Positions 27,765-41,406 of a stretch of 64,000 bases of DNA are shown piece after piece. A model generated the notes under the pieces. That model had not been told where the DNA came from. It did not search any database and saw only the letters and a list, made by a program, of their open reading frames with translations. The translations under genes were made by a program, and so were the position numbers. How positions within the stretch are numbered: position 1 is the stretch's first letter; each line of letters begins with the position of its first letter. The DNA lies in assembly GCF_016879755.1 (NCBI RefSeq), contig NZ_WOFU01000005.1, forward strand, positions 186,001 to 250,000. The letters run 5' to 3'. The DNA comes from Bacillus sp. B15-48. GTDB lineage: Bacteria; Bacillota; Bacilli; Bacillales; Cytobacillaceae.

Positions 27765-30179
27765 TTACATTAAAATATACGGGTTCAAATCAATTGAAAT
27801 TTGCAAGTTCCCTGAAGCCGTTTCCCGCTGATAATGATCAAGGATCGACTTTAATGTTCGCTTCAACTCAGGTTCCTTTTTGTATTTTATCAAACATTGG
27901 TACCGATATCTATTTTTGATTCGGGGAATCGGCGAGGCTACAGGACCTAGGATAGCTGCCTCTTTTGAAAGCCTCGATGCAATTAAGCGAGTAATTTTTT
28001 CTGTGACGGAAACAACCTTCATTAAGTCTTCATGACTAACTGTGACAAGAGAAAGATAATAGAACGGCGGATATTTATGAATTTTCCTAGCCATCATTTC
28101 TTGCTGATAAAAATGGTCATAATCCTGTCTACCAGCCAATTCCACACTATAATGTTCCGGCGTATACGTTTGGATGACAACTTCCCCTGGCAATTCATGA
28201 CGCCCCGCCCTGCCACTTACTTGAGTTAAAAGCTGAAATGTTTTTTCTGATGAACGAAAATCTGGTAAATGAAGCATTGTATCCGCACTGAGAACACCGA
28301 CTAAAGTGATATTTGGGAAGTCCAATCCTTTGGCAATCATTTGTGTTCCTAATAAAATATCGGCTTCCCCTTCTTCAAAGGCGTTTAATAATTTTTCATG
28401 TGCTCCCTTTCGCCCAGTTGTATCGACATCCATTCGGATCACTCGGGCTTCCGGAAGTAACTTCGTCAATTCTTCCTCCACTTTTTGCGTCCCCGTCCCA
28501 AAATAACGAATATGCTCACTCAAGCACTCCGGACAAGTAGTTGGAACACTTTCTTCATGACCACAATAATGACATTTCATTCGTTCTTGAAAACGATGAT
28601 ACGTTAAGGTTATTTCACAATATGGACAATTGGCTACATAGCCGCAATCTCTACACATTACAAACGATGAGTGACCTCGTTTATTAAGAAATAATACCGT
28701 TTGCTCTTTTTTTTGTAGTCGATCTTCGAGTTTTTCAAATAAAGCCCTTGAAAACATCGAGCGATTTCCCGAACGCAACTCTTCTCTCATATCAACGATT
28801 TCTACAGTTGGTAGTGGTTGCTCATTCATTCTCTGCGGAAGACTAAGCAGCGTATAAACCCCTTTTTGAGCTCGCGCAAAAGATTCAAGCGAAGGTGTGG
28901 CACTTCCCAAAACAACTGGACAATGGTAAGTCTCTGCCCGATGAATCGCAACATCCCTAGCATGATAACGGGGGTTTTCTTCTTGTTTATAACTCGTTTC
29001 ATGCTCTTCATCAATAATGACGATTCCTAGATTCTCAAATGGAGCAAAAATGGCGGAGCGCGCACCAACAACTACTTTTACTTCTTTCCGTTGAATCTTT
29101 CTCCATTCATCATATTTCTCTCCTGCAGATAGTCCACTATGCATGACAGCAACTAAATTTCCAAACCGTTGTTTAAAACGTTTAACCATTTGCGGGGTGA
29201 GCGAAATTTCAGGGACAAGGACAATCGCTTCTTGCCCTTTATCTAGCACCTTTTGAATCGACTGTAGATAAATTTCCGTTTTTCCACTGCCAGTCACACC
29301 ATAAAGCAAAAATACTTCATGTCGATTTTCTTCAATGGATGAGAGGACTGGAGCAATCGCTTTTTTTTGATGATCGGTTAAAGGAAGCGGTTCCTGATGT
29401 TTAAACTGGCTGAATTCATATGGGTCCCGATAAACCTCGATGAGCTGCTCATTTAAAACACCTTTTTTTACTAAAGTTTTCACCGACCCTTGAGACACCC
29501 CAACTTCTGATAACAAAGACTTTAGTTCTACAGAGCGTGGATTTTGGATGAAATACTCTAGCAGTACTTTCTGGCCTTTAGCCTGAACAGGAAGCCTGAG
29601 TATTTCCTCCATTAGTAAAGTTTGATTAAGTGCAGGAATAATATGTTTTACTTTCTTCTTACGAACTCGGTCTTTAACCTCATAGATGACATCTACCAAT
29701 CCTCTATCCATTTCTTTTTTTAAAAGCTGGATAAGATTTTTATCAACAACCTCCTGCCATTTTGCTTCGTTCCTTGCTTGAAAGAGGGGACGTATCTCTT
29801 CTTGAAGTTCATTGATGTCGTCCCGATTAGTTAAGACCACTTTCTTTTCGTATTTTGCCTTCAATGCTGCTGGCAACATAACTTGATAAGCGGAAAGTTT
29901 AAAGCAAAGGGTAGTTTCGGTTAGCCAATCCCCTAGAGCGAGTAATTCTTGATTAAGCACTGGAGTTAAATCTAACGGTTCTGCTATTTCCTTAAGCTTC
30001 TTAACATTTGAGCTTGAATTAATTTCCGTAACAAATCCTGAGATATTTCGCGGACCAAAAGGAACGTTCACCCTCACTCCCGGTACAATCACCTTTTCTA
30101 ACTGTTCTGGTATTAAATAATCAAAGGGCTTGTCTGTCTGTTTTGCTGGTACATCCACAATGACACGGGCTACCTTCAT
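27765..30179 (-). CDS. priA: Primosomal replication restart helicase PriA
   Basis: PriA restarts collapsed forks. The 804-residue protein has an N-terminal DNA-binding domain and helicase motifs: Walker A GVTGSGKTEIYLQ, DEEHETSYKQEE and GSATPSLES. A two-zinc cysteine domain follows (CRDCGY, CPYC, CHYCGHE, CPEC), with GTQKVEEEL and ISGRAGR-type sequence QVSGRAGRHE. Its ATG overlaps the coaBC stop (ATGA) and it has little Shine-Dalgarno of its own, suggesting coupling. Confidence 0.98.
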   Translation of the reverse strand: MKVARVIVDVPAKQTDKPFDYLIPEQLEKVIVPGVRVNVPFGPRNISGFVTEINSSSNVKKLKEIAEPLDLTPVLNQELLALGDWLTETTLCFKLSAYQVMLPAALKAKYEKKVVLTNRDDINELQEEIRPLFQARNEAKWQEVVDKNLIQLLKKEMDRGLVDVIYEVKDRVRKKKVKHIIPALNQTLLMEEILRLPVQAKGQKVLLEYFIQNPRSVELKSLLSEVGVSQGSVKTLVKKGVLNEQLIEVYRDPYEFSQFKHQEPLPLTDHQKKAIAPVLSSIEENRHEVFLLYGVTGSGKTEIYLQSIQKVLDKGQEAIVLVPEISLTPQMVKRFKQRFGNLVAVMHSGLSAGEKYDEWRKIQRKEVKVVVGARSAIFAPFENLGIVIIDEEHETSYKQEENPRYHARDVAIHRAETYHCPVVLGSATPSLESFARAQKGVYTLLSLPQRMNEQPLPTVEIVDMREELRSGNRSMFSRALFEKLEDRLQKKEQTVLFLNKRGHSSFVMCRDCGYVANCPYCEITLTYHRFQERMKCHYCGHEESVPTTCPECLSEHIRYFGTGTQKVEEELTKLLPEARVIRMDVDTTGRKGAHEKLLNAFEEGEADILLGTQMIAKGLDFPNITLVGVLSADTMLHLPDFRSSEKTFQLLTQVSGRAGRHELPGEVVIQTYTPEHYSVELAGRQDYDHFYQQEMMARKIHKYPPFYYLSLVTVSHEDLMKVVSVTEKITRLIASRLSKEAAILGPVASPIPRIKNRYRYQCLIKYKKEPELKRTLKSILDHYQRETASGNLQISIDLNPYILM

Positions 30180-31387
30180 TCCATTTCTTCCTTATCTAAT
30201 GCGTCTGCCACTTCTGAAAGCAAATGTTTAGCAACCTCACTCTTTGACATCATTGGCAAGTTGAGAATATCGCCATCTTTTTTAAAAATAGAGACAATAT
30301 TTGTGTCAGAGCCAAACCCCGCGCCTTCTTTTTTCACATCGTTGGCGACAATCATATCTGCGTTTTTCTTTAGTAATTTGGAACGCGCATATTCATGAAC
30401 ATTGTCCGTCTCCGCGGCAAAACCAACTAATAACTGATGAGCCTTTCGTTGACCTAATTCAAACAAAATATCTTTTGTTCGCTCTAATTCCAGCATTTGA
30501 CCGCCTTCTTGTTTCTTCACCTTATTATCATACGTAGTTTTTGGACGATAGTCAGCGACAGCAGCTGTCTTAATGACAACATCCGCCTCATTAAATGTAT
30601 CAATCACTGCATGGAACATCTCTTCAGCACTCTCCACTTTAATGAGTTCGACATTAGGAGGGGACGACAAAGCGACTGGTCCGCTAACCAAGATTACTTT
30701 CGCTCCTAGTTTGCTTGCCTCCTCTGCAATGGCATATCCCATTTTCCCAGTTGAATGATTCGTTAAGAAGCGAACCGGATCGATTTTTTCTCTTGTCGGA
30801 CCAGCAGTGACGACTAGTGTTTTCCCACTTAGTCTTTTGTTCGTAGGCTGAAAGTTTGCCGCTACCAGTTTGACAATCGTTTCAGGCTCTTCCAACCTTC
30901 CTTTCCCAACATACCCACAAGCTAAGTACCCTTCTCCTGGTTCAATAAAAGCATAGCCATCCTCTACAAGGGTTTGCATATTCCGTTTTACTGCAGGATG
31001 ATCATACATATGTACATTCATTGCCGGCGCAATCCAAATGGGAGAGGTTACCGCTAATAAGGTGGTTGAAATCATATCATCAGCGATGCCATTCGCTAAC
31101 TTGCCAATGATATTTGCTGTTGCCGGGGCAACAAGCACTAAATCGGCCCAATCTGCCAGATCAATATGAGCAACCACTTTCGGGTTCTTTTCATCAAATG
31201 TATCCGTATATACTTCATTCCTTGCTAAAGATTGAAAGGTTAATGGTGTAACAAATTTTGTAGCTGATTCACTTAAAATTACCTTTACCTCTGCTCCTGC
31301 TTGGTTTAGCTTACTAGTAAGCGCTGCCGCTTTATAAACAGCAATCCCACCTGTAACACATAACAAGATTTTTTTTCCGTTCAGCAT
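30176..31387 (-). CDS. coaBC: Bifunctional phosphopantothenoylcysteine decarboxylase/synthase CoaBC
   Basis: CoaBC performs two steps of coenzyme A synthesis. The 403-residue protein has an N-terminal flavin decarboxylase (CoaC; GGIAVYKAAAL, catalytic His in AHIDLADWADL, PAMNVHMYDHP). The C-terminal synthetase (CoaB; VTAGPTREKIDPVRFLTN, KTAAVADYRP) begins near residue 185. It follows the rpoZ terminator and starts the long coaBC-priA-def-fmt-rsmB-rlmN-prpC-prkC-rsgA-rpe run. A weak TTCATA-18-TATATA element lies in the AT-rich gap. Confidence 0.97.
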   Translation of the reverse strand: MLNGKKILLCVTGGIAVYKAAALTSKLNQAGAEVKVILSESATKFVTPLTFQSLARNEVYTDTFDEKNPKVVAHIDLADWADLVLVAPATANIIGKLANGIADDMISTTLLAVTSPIWIAPAMNVHMYDHPAVKRNMQTLVEDGYAFIEPGEGYLACGYVGKGRLEEPETIVKLVAANFQPTNKRLSGKTLVVTAGPTREKIDPVRFLTNHSTGKMGYAIAEEASKLGAKVILVSGPVALSSPPNVELIKVESAEEMFHAVIDTFNEADVVIKTAAVADYRPKTTYDNKVKKQEGGQMLELERTKDILFELGQRKAHQLLVGFAAETDNVHEYARSKLLKKNADMIVANDVKKEGAGFGSDTNIVSIFKKDGDILNLPMMSKSEVAKHLLSEVADALDKEEME

Positions 31388-31498
31388 TTAAATCCCCTCA
31401 CTAACATGGTTAATCTAATTTTATTATGAGTGAACACGTCTGTTTTTTCACTAGTAACCTATATAAAAAAATTTTTTTACTATTATGAACTAAAAAAA

Positions 31499-31522
31499 TA
31501 ACAACCTAGAGTTAGGTTGTTA
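31499..31522 (-). terminator. Rho-independent terminator after rpoZ
   Basis: A perfect 10-bp stem TAACAACCTA/TAGGTTGTTA with a 4-base loop is followed by seven T residues on the - strand. It lies just after the rpoZ stop. Confidence 0.9.
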
Positions 31523-31528
31523 CATCTT

Positions 31529-31750
31529 TTATTCATCCGTATAAGCACCTTGTGAAGCATTTGTCTTATAGTGAAGTGTGTCTGAATGAATTTCTTCAAG
31601 AGCCTTGCCGACATATTTATGGGAAACATATTTGTCAAGCAATGGATTTTCCTTAATTTGCATAACTCTTGCCCGTTTTGCTGCAACCGAAACAAGTGAG
31701 TATTTTGAATCAATTTTTGTTAATAACGAATCAATAGAAGGATAAAGCAA
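31529..31750 (-). CDS. rpoZ: RNA polymerase omega subunit
   Basis: Omega aids assembly of RNA polymerase. The 73-residue protein reads as [19 protein letters not shown] when started at the TTG at 31750, nine bases after a GGAGG Shine-Dalgarno sequence. It contains [10 protein letters not shown] and [11 protein letters not shown]. The TTG lies one base after the gmk stop, so the two are coupled. The upstream open frame overlaps gmk and is not supported. Confidence 0.95.
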   Translation of the reverse strand: MLYPSIDSLLTKIDSKYSLVSVAAKRARVMQIKENPLLDKYVSHKYVGKALEEIHSDTLHYKTNASQGAYTDE

Positions 31751-31751
31751 A

Positions 31752-32641
<890 letters not shown>

Positions 32642-32691
32642 ATTGTTCCCCCAATTCTCTTATTTTGCCCGCGTAAAAGGCTTATTAAACA

Positions 32692-33567
32692 CTATTCGAT
32701 ATTCTGGACTTGTTCTTTTATTTTTTCTAAATAGCTTTTCATTTCCACTACTTCCATGGCTATGTTTGAATCGTTCGCTTTTGAACCAATTGTATTAACT
32801 TCACGATTCATTTCCTGAACTAAAAAATCAAGTTTACGGCCAATCGGATCCGTTAATGAAAGGATTTCAAAAAATTGGTGAATATGGCTTTCCAACCTCG
32901 TTATCTCTTCATTAACATCGGCTTTATCAGCAAAAATCGCCACTTCCGTAAGGATTCGATAATCATCAATTTGGCCTTCAACGAATTCTGCCATTCTTTT
33001 AGTAAGCCGATCACGATACTGCTCAACTACGGTTGGAGCATGTTTCCGCAGCTCATTGAGCCGCGCTTTTAATTTATGAAGATGAGCTTTTATATCTTTT
33101 TCTAACGCAAGCCCTTCACGCTGCCTCATCTGCCAAACTTCATTTGCTGCTGCTGCTGCAGCCTCTAACACAAGCTTCTCAAGTTCGACATCTTCCAATG
33201 CTTGTTCTTCAATTTGGATAAGTTCCTCCCGGACAACTATATCTGGTATGGAAATTGCGCCGTCTAACTTATACCGGTTTTTTATTTCATTTATGTATTG
33301 TATGTATTGATCAAGAAGCTCCCAGTCAATATGAATACCACGATTGACAGTAGATTGCTCATCAAGTGTAACGTAAACCTCGACTCTACCTCTTTTGATA
33401 TGTGTTGCTAAACTTTTCTTGACATTTGATTCGATTTTAAGAAGCTGGCTTGGCATACGAATATGAAACTCACAAAAGCGGTGATTCACGGTTTTCACTT
33501 CGACTGTTACTCCGTATCGATCTGATTCAAACCTACTTCGTCCAAAGCCAGTCATGCTTACGACCAT
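32692..33567 (-). CDS. yloC: YicC/YloC family endoribonuclease
   Basis: This 291-residue protein, equal in length to B. subtilis YloC, belongs to the YicC family, recently described as RNA-cleaving. It begins MVVSMTGFGRSRFES and contains VEVKTVNHRFCEFHIRMP. It ends GRKLDFLVQEMNREVNTIGSKAND and KEQVQNIE. I chose the ATG at 33567 by family N-terminus. Four upstream in-frame codons are possible. A terminator separates it from yloB, so it probably heads the yloC-remA-gmk-rpoZ unit. Confidence 0.93.
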   Translation of the reverse strand: MVVSMTGFGRSRFESDRYGVTVEVKTVNHRFCEFHIRMPSQLLKIESNVKKSLATHIKRGRVEVYVTLDEQSTVNRGIHIDWELLDQYIQYINEIKNRYKLDGAISIPDIVVREELIQIEEQALEDVELEKLVLEAAAAAANEVWQMRQREGLALEKDIKAHLHKLKARLNELRKHAPTVVEQYRDRLTKRMAEFVEGQIDDYRILTEVAIFADKADVNEEITRLESHIHQFFEILSLTDPIGRKLDFLVQEMNREVNTIGSKANDSNIAMEVVEMKSYLEKIKEQVQNIE

Positions 33568-33635
33568 CCAGAAACACATCCATTCTTAAAAGTCGGTTTC
33601 TTTTTATTATATTAAAAAATAAAGCAAAAAATAAA

Positions 33636-33661
33636 GGTAATAGAGAATGTACTCTATTACC
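33636..33661 (-). terminator. Rho-independent terminator after yloB
   Basis: A perfect 10-bp stem GGTAATAGAG/CTCTATTACC with a 6-base loop is followed by TTTATTTTTT on the - strand. It starts 8 bases after the yloB stop. Confidence 0.9.
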
Positions 33662-33668
33662 TTACGGA

Positions 33669-36359
33669 TTATATCATATTCTTCTTTGTTTTACCTGCTA
33701 AAAATGTTCCTGCAAGTAAAAATGTCGGTAAAGCTGACATTGCAATAATCAATAGCCAGTCCCTCGCAATAATTGGAACTGTATGGAAAATCGGTTGAAG
33801 CGGCGGATAATAAATCACAACAAGAACCATAACTAATGATATAATCACAGCCCAAACTAAATATTTATTTTCAAACGGATTTCTTGAGAAAATCGATTTT
33901 TCACTTCGACAGTCGAAGACGTGAATCAATTGGGCAAGAACTAACGTCGCAAAAGCAACCGTTTGTGCGTATGCCAATTCATCTGGGTTCCGATAATAAA
34001 TGGTCATAAACGCAATCAATGTTGCCAAACCAATTAAGAAGCCGCGAGAAATGACTTTCCACCAAAGACCTCTAGCAAAAACTCCTTCCTTAGGATGTCG
34101 AGGTCCTCTTTTCATTACATCCTCTTCAGGTTGATCGAGCCCAAGAGCCATCGCAGGTAGGCCATCTGTGACCAGATTGACCCAAAGAATCATAATCGGG
34201 ACAAGTGGCAATGGCATTCCTAATAACATTGCAAAAAGCATAACGAGGATTTCGCCGACATTTGAAGCGAGGAGATAACGAATAAACTTTCTAATATTTT
34301 CATATATATTTCTACCCTCTTTAATTGCCGTTTTAATGGTTGCAAAGTTATCATCGAGTAAGACGAGGGAAGAAGCCTCTTTCGCTACATCCGTTCCAGT
34401 GATTCCCATAGCAACGCCAATATCCGCTGCTTTAATCGCTGGGGCATCGTTGACCCCGTCACCAGTCATCGCTACAATATGCCCTCTATTTTGTAATGCT
34501 TTGACAATTTTTAATTTATGCTCAGGCGAAACACGTGCAAACACAGAAACTTCCTCAACAATATCTTCCAATTCTTCTATCGAAAGTGTCGAGATAGTTG
34601 GTCCATCCATTACTTTGCTTCCTTTCGTAAGGATACCAAGCTCAGTCGCAATTGCTTTCGCTGTAATCACATGATCCCCTGTGATCATGACGGTCTTAAT
34701 CCCTGCATCTCTACACTCTTTTACAGCTGTTTTTACCTCTGGGCGCGGTGGATCAATCATTCCTTGAAGACCAATGAATGTTAAATCTTTCTCCGCTTCG
34801 TTTTCGTTCAAGAGAAGAGAATCATTCGTTAGTGGTTTATAGGCAATGGCGATCGTTCGCAATGCTTTTTCAGCAAGACCATCCACTGCATTCTGAACCC
34901 GCTTCCTTAAATCTGAAGACAAATGTTGCTGCCTGTCCTCCCAAAGAATCGAACGACTTAACCCAATGAGAACATCCGGCGCGCCTTTTGTAACAACAAA
35001 TTGCCTCCCCGCTTTATCCTTAACGATAACACTCATCATTTTTCGTTGAGAATCGAAAGGAAATTCGTTAACGATTTCAAATTGCTGCCTAATACTTGAT
35101 CGAGTTAAACCTGACTTCATTGCCGCAACAAGCAACGCCCCTTCTGTAGGGTCCCCATCGACGACAAACTCATTGTCCTTTTCAATTAATTCTGCATGAT
35201 TACAAAGCATCCCAAAGGTCAGGAGCTGTTGTAATGGTTTAATAGTTTGAGGTTTTTCTGCCCTTCCTTCTGAATAAAAATCCCCTTCAGGACGATAACC
35301 TACTCCATCGATTGTCCAAGTTTTCCCCCCACTCCATACGTGGGTAACAGTCATCTTATTTTGAGTCATTGTTCCTGTTTTATCAGAACAAATAACAGAG
35401 GCACAGCCTAATGTTTCTACAGCCGGAAGTTTTCGAACAATTGCCTTCTGTTTAATCATTCGTTGAACACCTAACGATAGGGCAACAGTTACAATCGCAG
35501 GTAATCCTTCAGGAATAGCTGCCACAGCAAGAGACACACCAGCTAGGAACATCGTGTAAATATCATGACCTTGAAGAATCCCTATGCCAACAACAAGAAC
35601 GGTTAAGAATAAGGCAACGGTAATGAGGATCTTCCCTAATTGTTCAAGACGACGCTGAAGTGGAGTCTCCATCGATTCCGCACTTTGCAATAAACCTGCA
35701 ATCTGCCCCATTGCTGTTTTCATCCCTGTTCCGACAACTACCCCTATCCCATTTCCTCTCGTAACAAGGGTCCCCATAAAGGCCATATTTTCCATATCCC
35801 CGATTGCGGGGTTTGGCGTATTTAGTGTATCCGTATATTTCTGTACAGGTATTGATTCTCCCGTTAGCGCAGACTCCTCAATTTCTAAACTTTTTGCATC
35901 AATTAATCGGACATCCGCTCCTACTCGGTCACCGCTTGAAAATTTAACAACATCCCCAGGTACCAATTCTTTTGAAGGGATTTTTCTCCATTCCCCATCC
36001 CTTAATGCCATTACTTGTGGAGCGGAAAATTCCTTTAATGCTTCGAGTGATTTCTCAGCTTTTCTTTCCTGAAAAAATCCGAGGAAGGCGTTAATGAATA
36101 CAATTGCAATGATGGCAATTGCATCGACAACTTCGCCGAGTAAACCAGAAACTAGCGTAGCTGCCAGCAAAACTAAAACCATAAAATCCTTAAATTGGCT
36201 AAAAAAAATTAGTAATGCGGACGGCTTCTCCCCTTCTTCTAATGCATTAAGTCCGTGCATATTTAGCCGTTTCTTTACTTCCTTTTCGGCAAGCCCTTCT
36301 GTTGAATTCGTATTTAGAGCTTCAATGACTTCTTTCTCATTCATTTCATGGAACTTCAT
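33669..36359 (-). CDS. yloB: P-type calcium-transporting ATPase YloB
   Basis: YloB is a SERCA-like Ca2+ pump of the membrane, known from B. subtilis spores. The 896-residue protein has an N-terminal cation ATPase domain, about ten membrane segments, and the TGES loop ([10 protein letters not shown]). It also has the ion-binding [11 protein letters not shown] in TM4, the phosphorylation site [12 protein letters not shown], and the hinge [18 protein letters not shown]. It ends with several TM helices. It is divergent from rqcH. The Shine-Dalgarno sequence GGGGAAG is somewhat distant (about 14 bases). Confidence 0.96.
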   Translation of the reverse strand: MKFHEMNEKEVIEALNTNSTEGLAEKEVKKRLNMHGLNALEEGEKPSALLIFFSQFKDFMVLVLLAATLVSGLLGEVVDAIAIIAIVFINAFLGFFQERKAEKSLEALKEFSAPQVMALRDGEWRKIPSKELVPGDVVKFSSGDRVGADVRLIDAKSLEIEESALTGESIPVQKYTDTLNTPNPAIGDMENMAFMGTLVTRGNGIGVVVGTGMKTAMGQIAGLLQSAESMETPLQRRLEQLGKILITVALFLTVLVVGIGILQGHDIYTMFLAGVSLAVAAIPEGLPAIVTVALSLGVQRMIKQKAIVRKLPAVETLGCASVICSDKTGTMTQNKMTVTHVWSGGKTWTIDGVGYRPEGDFYSEGRAEKPQTIKPLQQLLTFGMLCNHAELIEKDNEFVVDGDPTEGALLVAAMKSGLTRSSIRQQFEIVNEFPFDSQRKMMSVIVKDKAGRQFVVTKGAPDVLIGLSRSILWEDRQQHLSSDLRKRVQNAVDGLAEKALRTIAIAYKPLTNDSLLLNENEAEKDLTFIGLQGMIDPPRPEVKTAVKECRDAGIKTVMITGDHVITAKAIATELGILTKGSKVMDGPTISTLSIEELEDIVEEVSVFARVSPEHKLKIVKALQNRGHIVAMTGDGVNDAPAIKAADIGVAMGITGTDVAKEASSLVLLDDNFATIKTAIKEGRNIYENIRKFIRYLLASNVGEILVMLFAMLLGMPLPLVPIMILWVNLVTDGLPAMALGLDQPEEDVMKRGPRHPKEGVFARGLWWKVISRGFLIGLATLIAFMTIYYRNPDELAYAQTVAFATLVLAQLIHVFDCRSEKSIFSRNPFENKYLVWAVIISLVMVLVVIYYPPLQPIFHTVPIIARDWLLIIAMSALPTFLLAGTFLAGKTKKNMI

Positions 36360-36432
36360 CGGGCCATCTCACTTCCCCTTTCAGCAACATTTCATATTTC
36401 ATATGTGTGGTAAATACTCTAGTGAAAGCTTA

Positions 36433-36461
36433 TTCAGCCCTGTCCAAAAAAATGCTAAGAT
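36433..36461 (+). promoter_or_regulatory. Candidate extended -10 promoter of rqcH
   Basis: On the + strand, TTCAGC (36433-36438) lies 17 bases before TAAGAT (36456-36461), which is preceded by TGC (extended -10). The start codon of rqcH lies about 85 bases downstream. Confidence 0.4.
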
Positions 36462-36546
36462 GAGAGAAAGAAAAGTAAAAGCATCATCTCTAGCAGGCTT
36501 TTATAAAAATAATTATTGCAACTTATATGAAAAGGATGTTTTAACT

Positions 36547-38265
36547 ATGTCATATGACGGAATATTTACTAGAGCAGTCACGAATGAACTTTCTACACGA
36601 TTAACAACTGGGCGCATAACAAAGATTCATCAACCATTTAAAAATGAAATTCTTATCGTTGTAAGAGCAGGAAGAACTAATCATAAAGTGCTGTTATCCG
36701 CTCACCCGAATTATGCCCGGGTGCAGCTTACGAATGATCAATTCGAGAATCCAAATGAGCCTCCTATGTTCTGTATGCTGCTCCGTAAGCATTTAGAAGG
36801 ATATATTATTGAGAATATTCACCAATCAGGACTGGATCGAATGATTATCTTTGAAGTAAAAGGAAGAAATGAAATTGGTGATCTTTCCTACAAGCAATTG
36901 ATTGTCGAAATCATGGGGCGTCATAGCAATATCATTCTCGTCGATAAAGACAGAAATTTAATTCTTGATAGCATTAAACATGTTTCATTTGCAGTGAATA
37001 CTCACCGTGCGATTCAACCTGGGCAAGAGTACATCATGCCTCCAGCTCAAAACAAAGCAAATCCTTTTGAAGCCGATGAACAGGAGTTTTTACGCCGATT
37101 GGATTTTAACCGTGGACAACTTGATAAACAGCTTGTTGAAACTTTTGCAGGAATTTCTCCAATTATTGCAAAGGAAATTGTCCATCGCGCTGGTCTTGCC
37201 AATCGAGCAACACTTCCAAAGGCCTTTTTAGAAATTGTTCTTACTTTAAAAACGCATGATTATCAACCGTCAATCATTACGGCAAAAGGCAAGGAGTATT
37301 TTTATTTATTACCACTTGAACACTTACAAGGAGAAATGAAGAAGTTTGAAACGACTGGTGAACTACTTGACCGTTATTACTTTGGTAAAGCTGAACGTGA
37401 TCGAGTAAAACAACAAGCAAATGATTTAGAACGATTCATTATCAATGAAAAAGAAAAAAATGAAAAAAAGATTAAAAAACTAGAGCGCACCCTTTCCGAA
37501 GCAAAGGAAGCAGATAAATTTCAACTATATGGAGAATTATTGACTGCAAATCTCTATGCTCTGGAAAAAGGAATGAAACAAGCGGAGGTGTTAAATTATT
37601 ATTCTGAGGACAACTCCACGATCACCATTTCATTAGATCCAAGAAAATCGCCATCGGAAAATGCACAAAAATATTATACAAAATATCAGAAAGCGAAAAA
37701 TGCTGTAGCCATTATTGAAGAGCAGATTCAACATGCGAATGAAGAAGTCTCTTATTTTGACACCCTTCATCAACAAATTGAAACTGCTTCTCCAAAGGAC
37801 ATCCAGGAAATTAGGGAGGAACTTATTGAAGGAGGCTATATTCGCCACAAACAAAAACGAGGGAATAAAAAGGCACAACAAGCAAAAATTATTCTTGAAC
37901 GTTACGTTTCTACAGATGGAACCGAAATTCTTGTCGGTAAAAACAACAAGCAAAATGACCATTTAACAAACAAGGCTGCAGCAAGAGATGACATCTGGTT
38001 GCATACGAAAGATATTCCTGGTTCACATGTCGTTATTCGCAGCAAAGAACCATCGGAAAAGACAATTTTGGAAGCTGCTGCGCTCGCAGCATACTTCAGT
38101 AAAGCCCGCGCATCGAGCTCAGTCCCAGTTGATTTTACAAAAGTTCGCCATGTAAAAAAACCTGCTGGGACTAAACCTGGATTCGTTATTTACGAACAAC
38201 AGCAAACAATTTATGTTACGCCTGAGGAAGACCTTGTTCTTAGATTAAAAGAAAAAACCCGCTAA
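36547..38265 (+). CDS. rqcH: Ribosome quality control protein RqcH (NEMF/Rqc2 family)
   Basis: RqcH binds stalled 50S-peptidyl-tRNA complexes and adds C-terminal alanine tails. It was earlier annotated as fibronectin-binding protein YloA. The 572-residue protein, the same length as the B. subtilis protein, has an N-terminal NFACT-N domain ([36 protein letters not shown]). It then has helix-hairpin and coiled-coil regions (about 370-450), and a C-terminal NFACT-R domain with [30 protein letters not shown]. The frame is open 151 codons upstream inside antisense yloB. The chosen ATG has AAAAGGA upstream. Confidence 0.96.
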   Translation: MSYDGIFTRAVTNELSTRLTTGRITKIHQPFKNEILIVVRAGRTNHKVLLSAHPNYARVQLTNDQFENPNEPPMFCMLLRKHLEGYIIENIHQSGLDRMIIFEVKGRNEIGDLSYKQLIVEIMGRHSNIILVDKDRNLILDSIKHVSFAVNTHRAIQPGQEYIMPPAQNKANPFEADEQEFLRRLDFNRGQLDKQLVETFAGISPIIAKEIVHRAGLANRATLPKAFLEIVLTLKTHDYQPSIITAKGKEYFYLLPLEHLQGEMKKFETTGELLDRYYFGKAERDRVKQQANDLERFIINEKEKNEKKIKKLERTLSEAKEADKFQLYGELLTANLYALEKGMKQAEVLNYYSEDNSTITISLDPRKSPSENAQKYYTKYQKAKNAVAIIEEQIQHANEEVSYFDTLHQQIETASPKDIQEIREELIEGGYIRHKQKRGNKKAQQAKIILERYVSTDGTEILVGKNNKQNDHLTNKAAARDDIWLHTKDIPGSHVVIRSKEPSEKTILEAAALAAYFSKARASSSVPVDFTKVRHVKKPAGTKPGFVIYEQQQTIYVTPEEDLVLRLKEKTR

Positions 38266-38279
38266 TTGGCGGGTTTTTT
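38252..38279. terminator. Bidirectional terminator shared by rqcH and the pyr operon
   Basis: The stem AAAAAACCCGC/GCGGGTTTTTT is flanked by T-runs on both strands. On the + strand the last rqcH codons form the left arm and its TAA stop lies in the loop. On the - strand it lies about 90 bases beyond the pyrE stop and can end the pyrimidine operon. Confidence 0.85.
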
Positions 38280-38371
38280 CTTTTCCGGTGCGGCGTTTAC
38301 CTAAACGGCGAACGACCTTTATATAATTCATTCATGTACTATCGATTTAATGCTGAAAATTTGCACGAAAA

Positions 38372-39003
38372 TTACTTTTCGTTCACCATTCCCCATTCAG
38401 AAGGATTTTTCCGCCAATCAGCTAGTTTCTCAAGGTCAGACGTACTTATCTCATTTCGTTCCCGGGCCACTTCTGCTAGCGTTGTAAAATCTGTCAATGA
38501 GTACACATCCACATTAGCCTCTTTAAGCAACTCCTTGCCTTTTTCAAGCTCATAAGTGAAAATCGCCACTGTTCCAAGCACTTCACAACCTGCTTCCCGT
38601 AAAGCTTCTACCGCGTTAATCACACTTCCACCAGTAGAAATTAAATCCTCGACAACGACTACTTTTTGACCTGAGGTGACTTTTCCTTCAATCTGATTAC
38701 CTTTTCCATGGCCTTTTGCCTTTGAACGAACATAACACATCGGTAAAGACATTCTTTCACTTACCCAAGCTGCATGTGGAATTCCAGCCGTAGCCGTTCC
38801 AGCAACAACTTCAACTTCAGGAAATTGTTCTTTAATAAGCTCTTGCAAACCTTGAGCAATCTTACTGCGAACTTCTGGATAAGAGAGGGTCAAGCGATTA
38901 TCACAATAAATGGGGGATCGCAAACCAGATGACCAAGTAAATGGATCATTCGGTCTCAATGATACAGCTTCAATCTCTAATAGGCTGCCTGCAATCTCTT
39001 TTT

Positions 39004-39007
<4 letters not shown>
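38372..39007 (-). CDS. pyrE: Orotate phosphoribosyltransferase
   Basis: PyrE joins orotate and PRPP to give OMP. The 211-residue protein has [29 protein letters not shown] and the PRPP motif [13 protein letters not shown]. Its ATG overlaps the pyrF stop (ATGA), with GAAGGTG as the Shine-Dalgarno sequence. It is the last gene of the operon. Confidence 0.97.

Positions 39008-41402
<2,395 letters not shown>

Positions 41403-41406
<4 letters not shown>

Noticed and set aside
37633-37962. 109-codon - strand frame opposite rqcH
   Set aside because: It is antisense to the coiled-coil and NFACT part of rqcH. Its Phe/Leu-rich composition is the complement of Lys/Glu codons.
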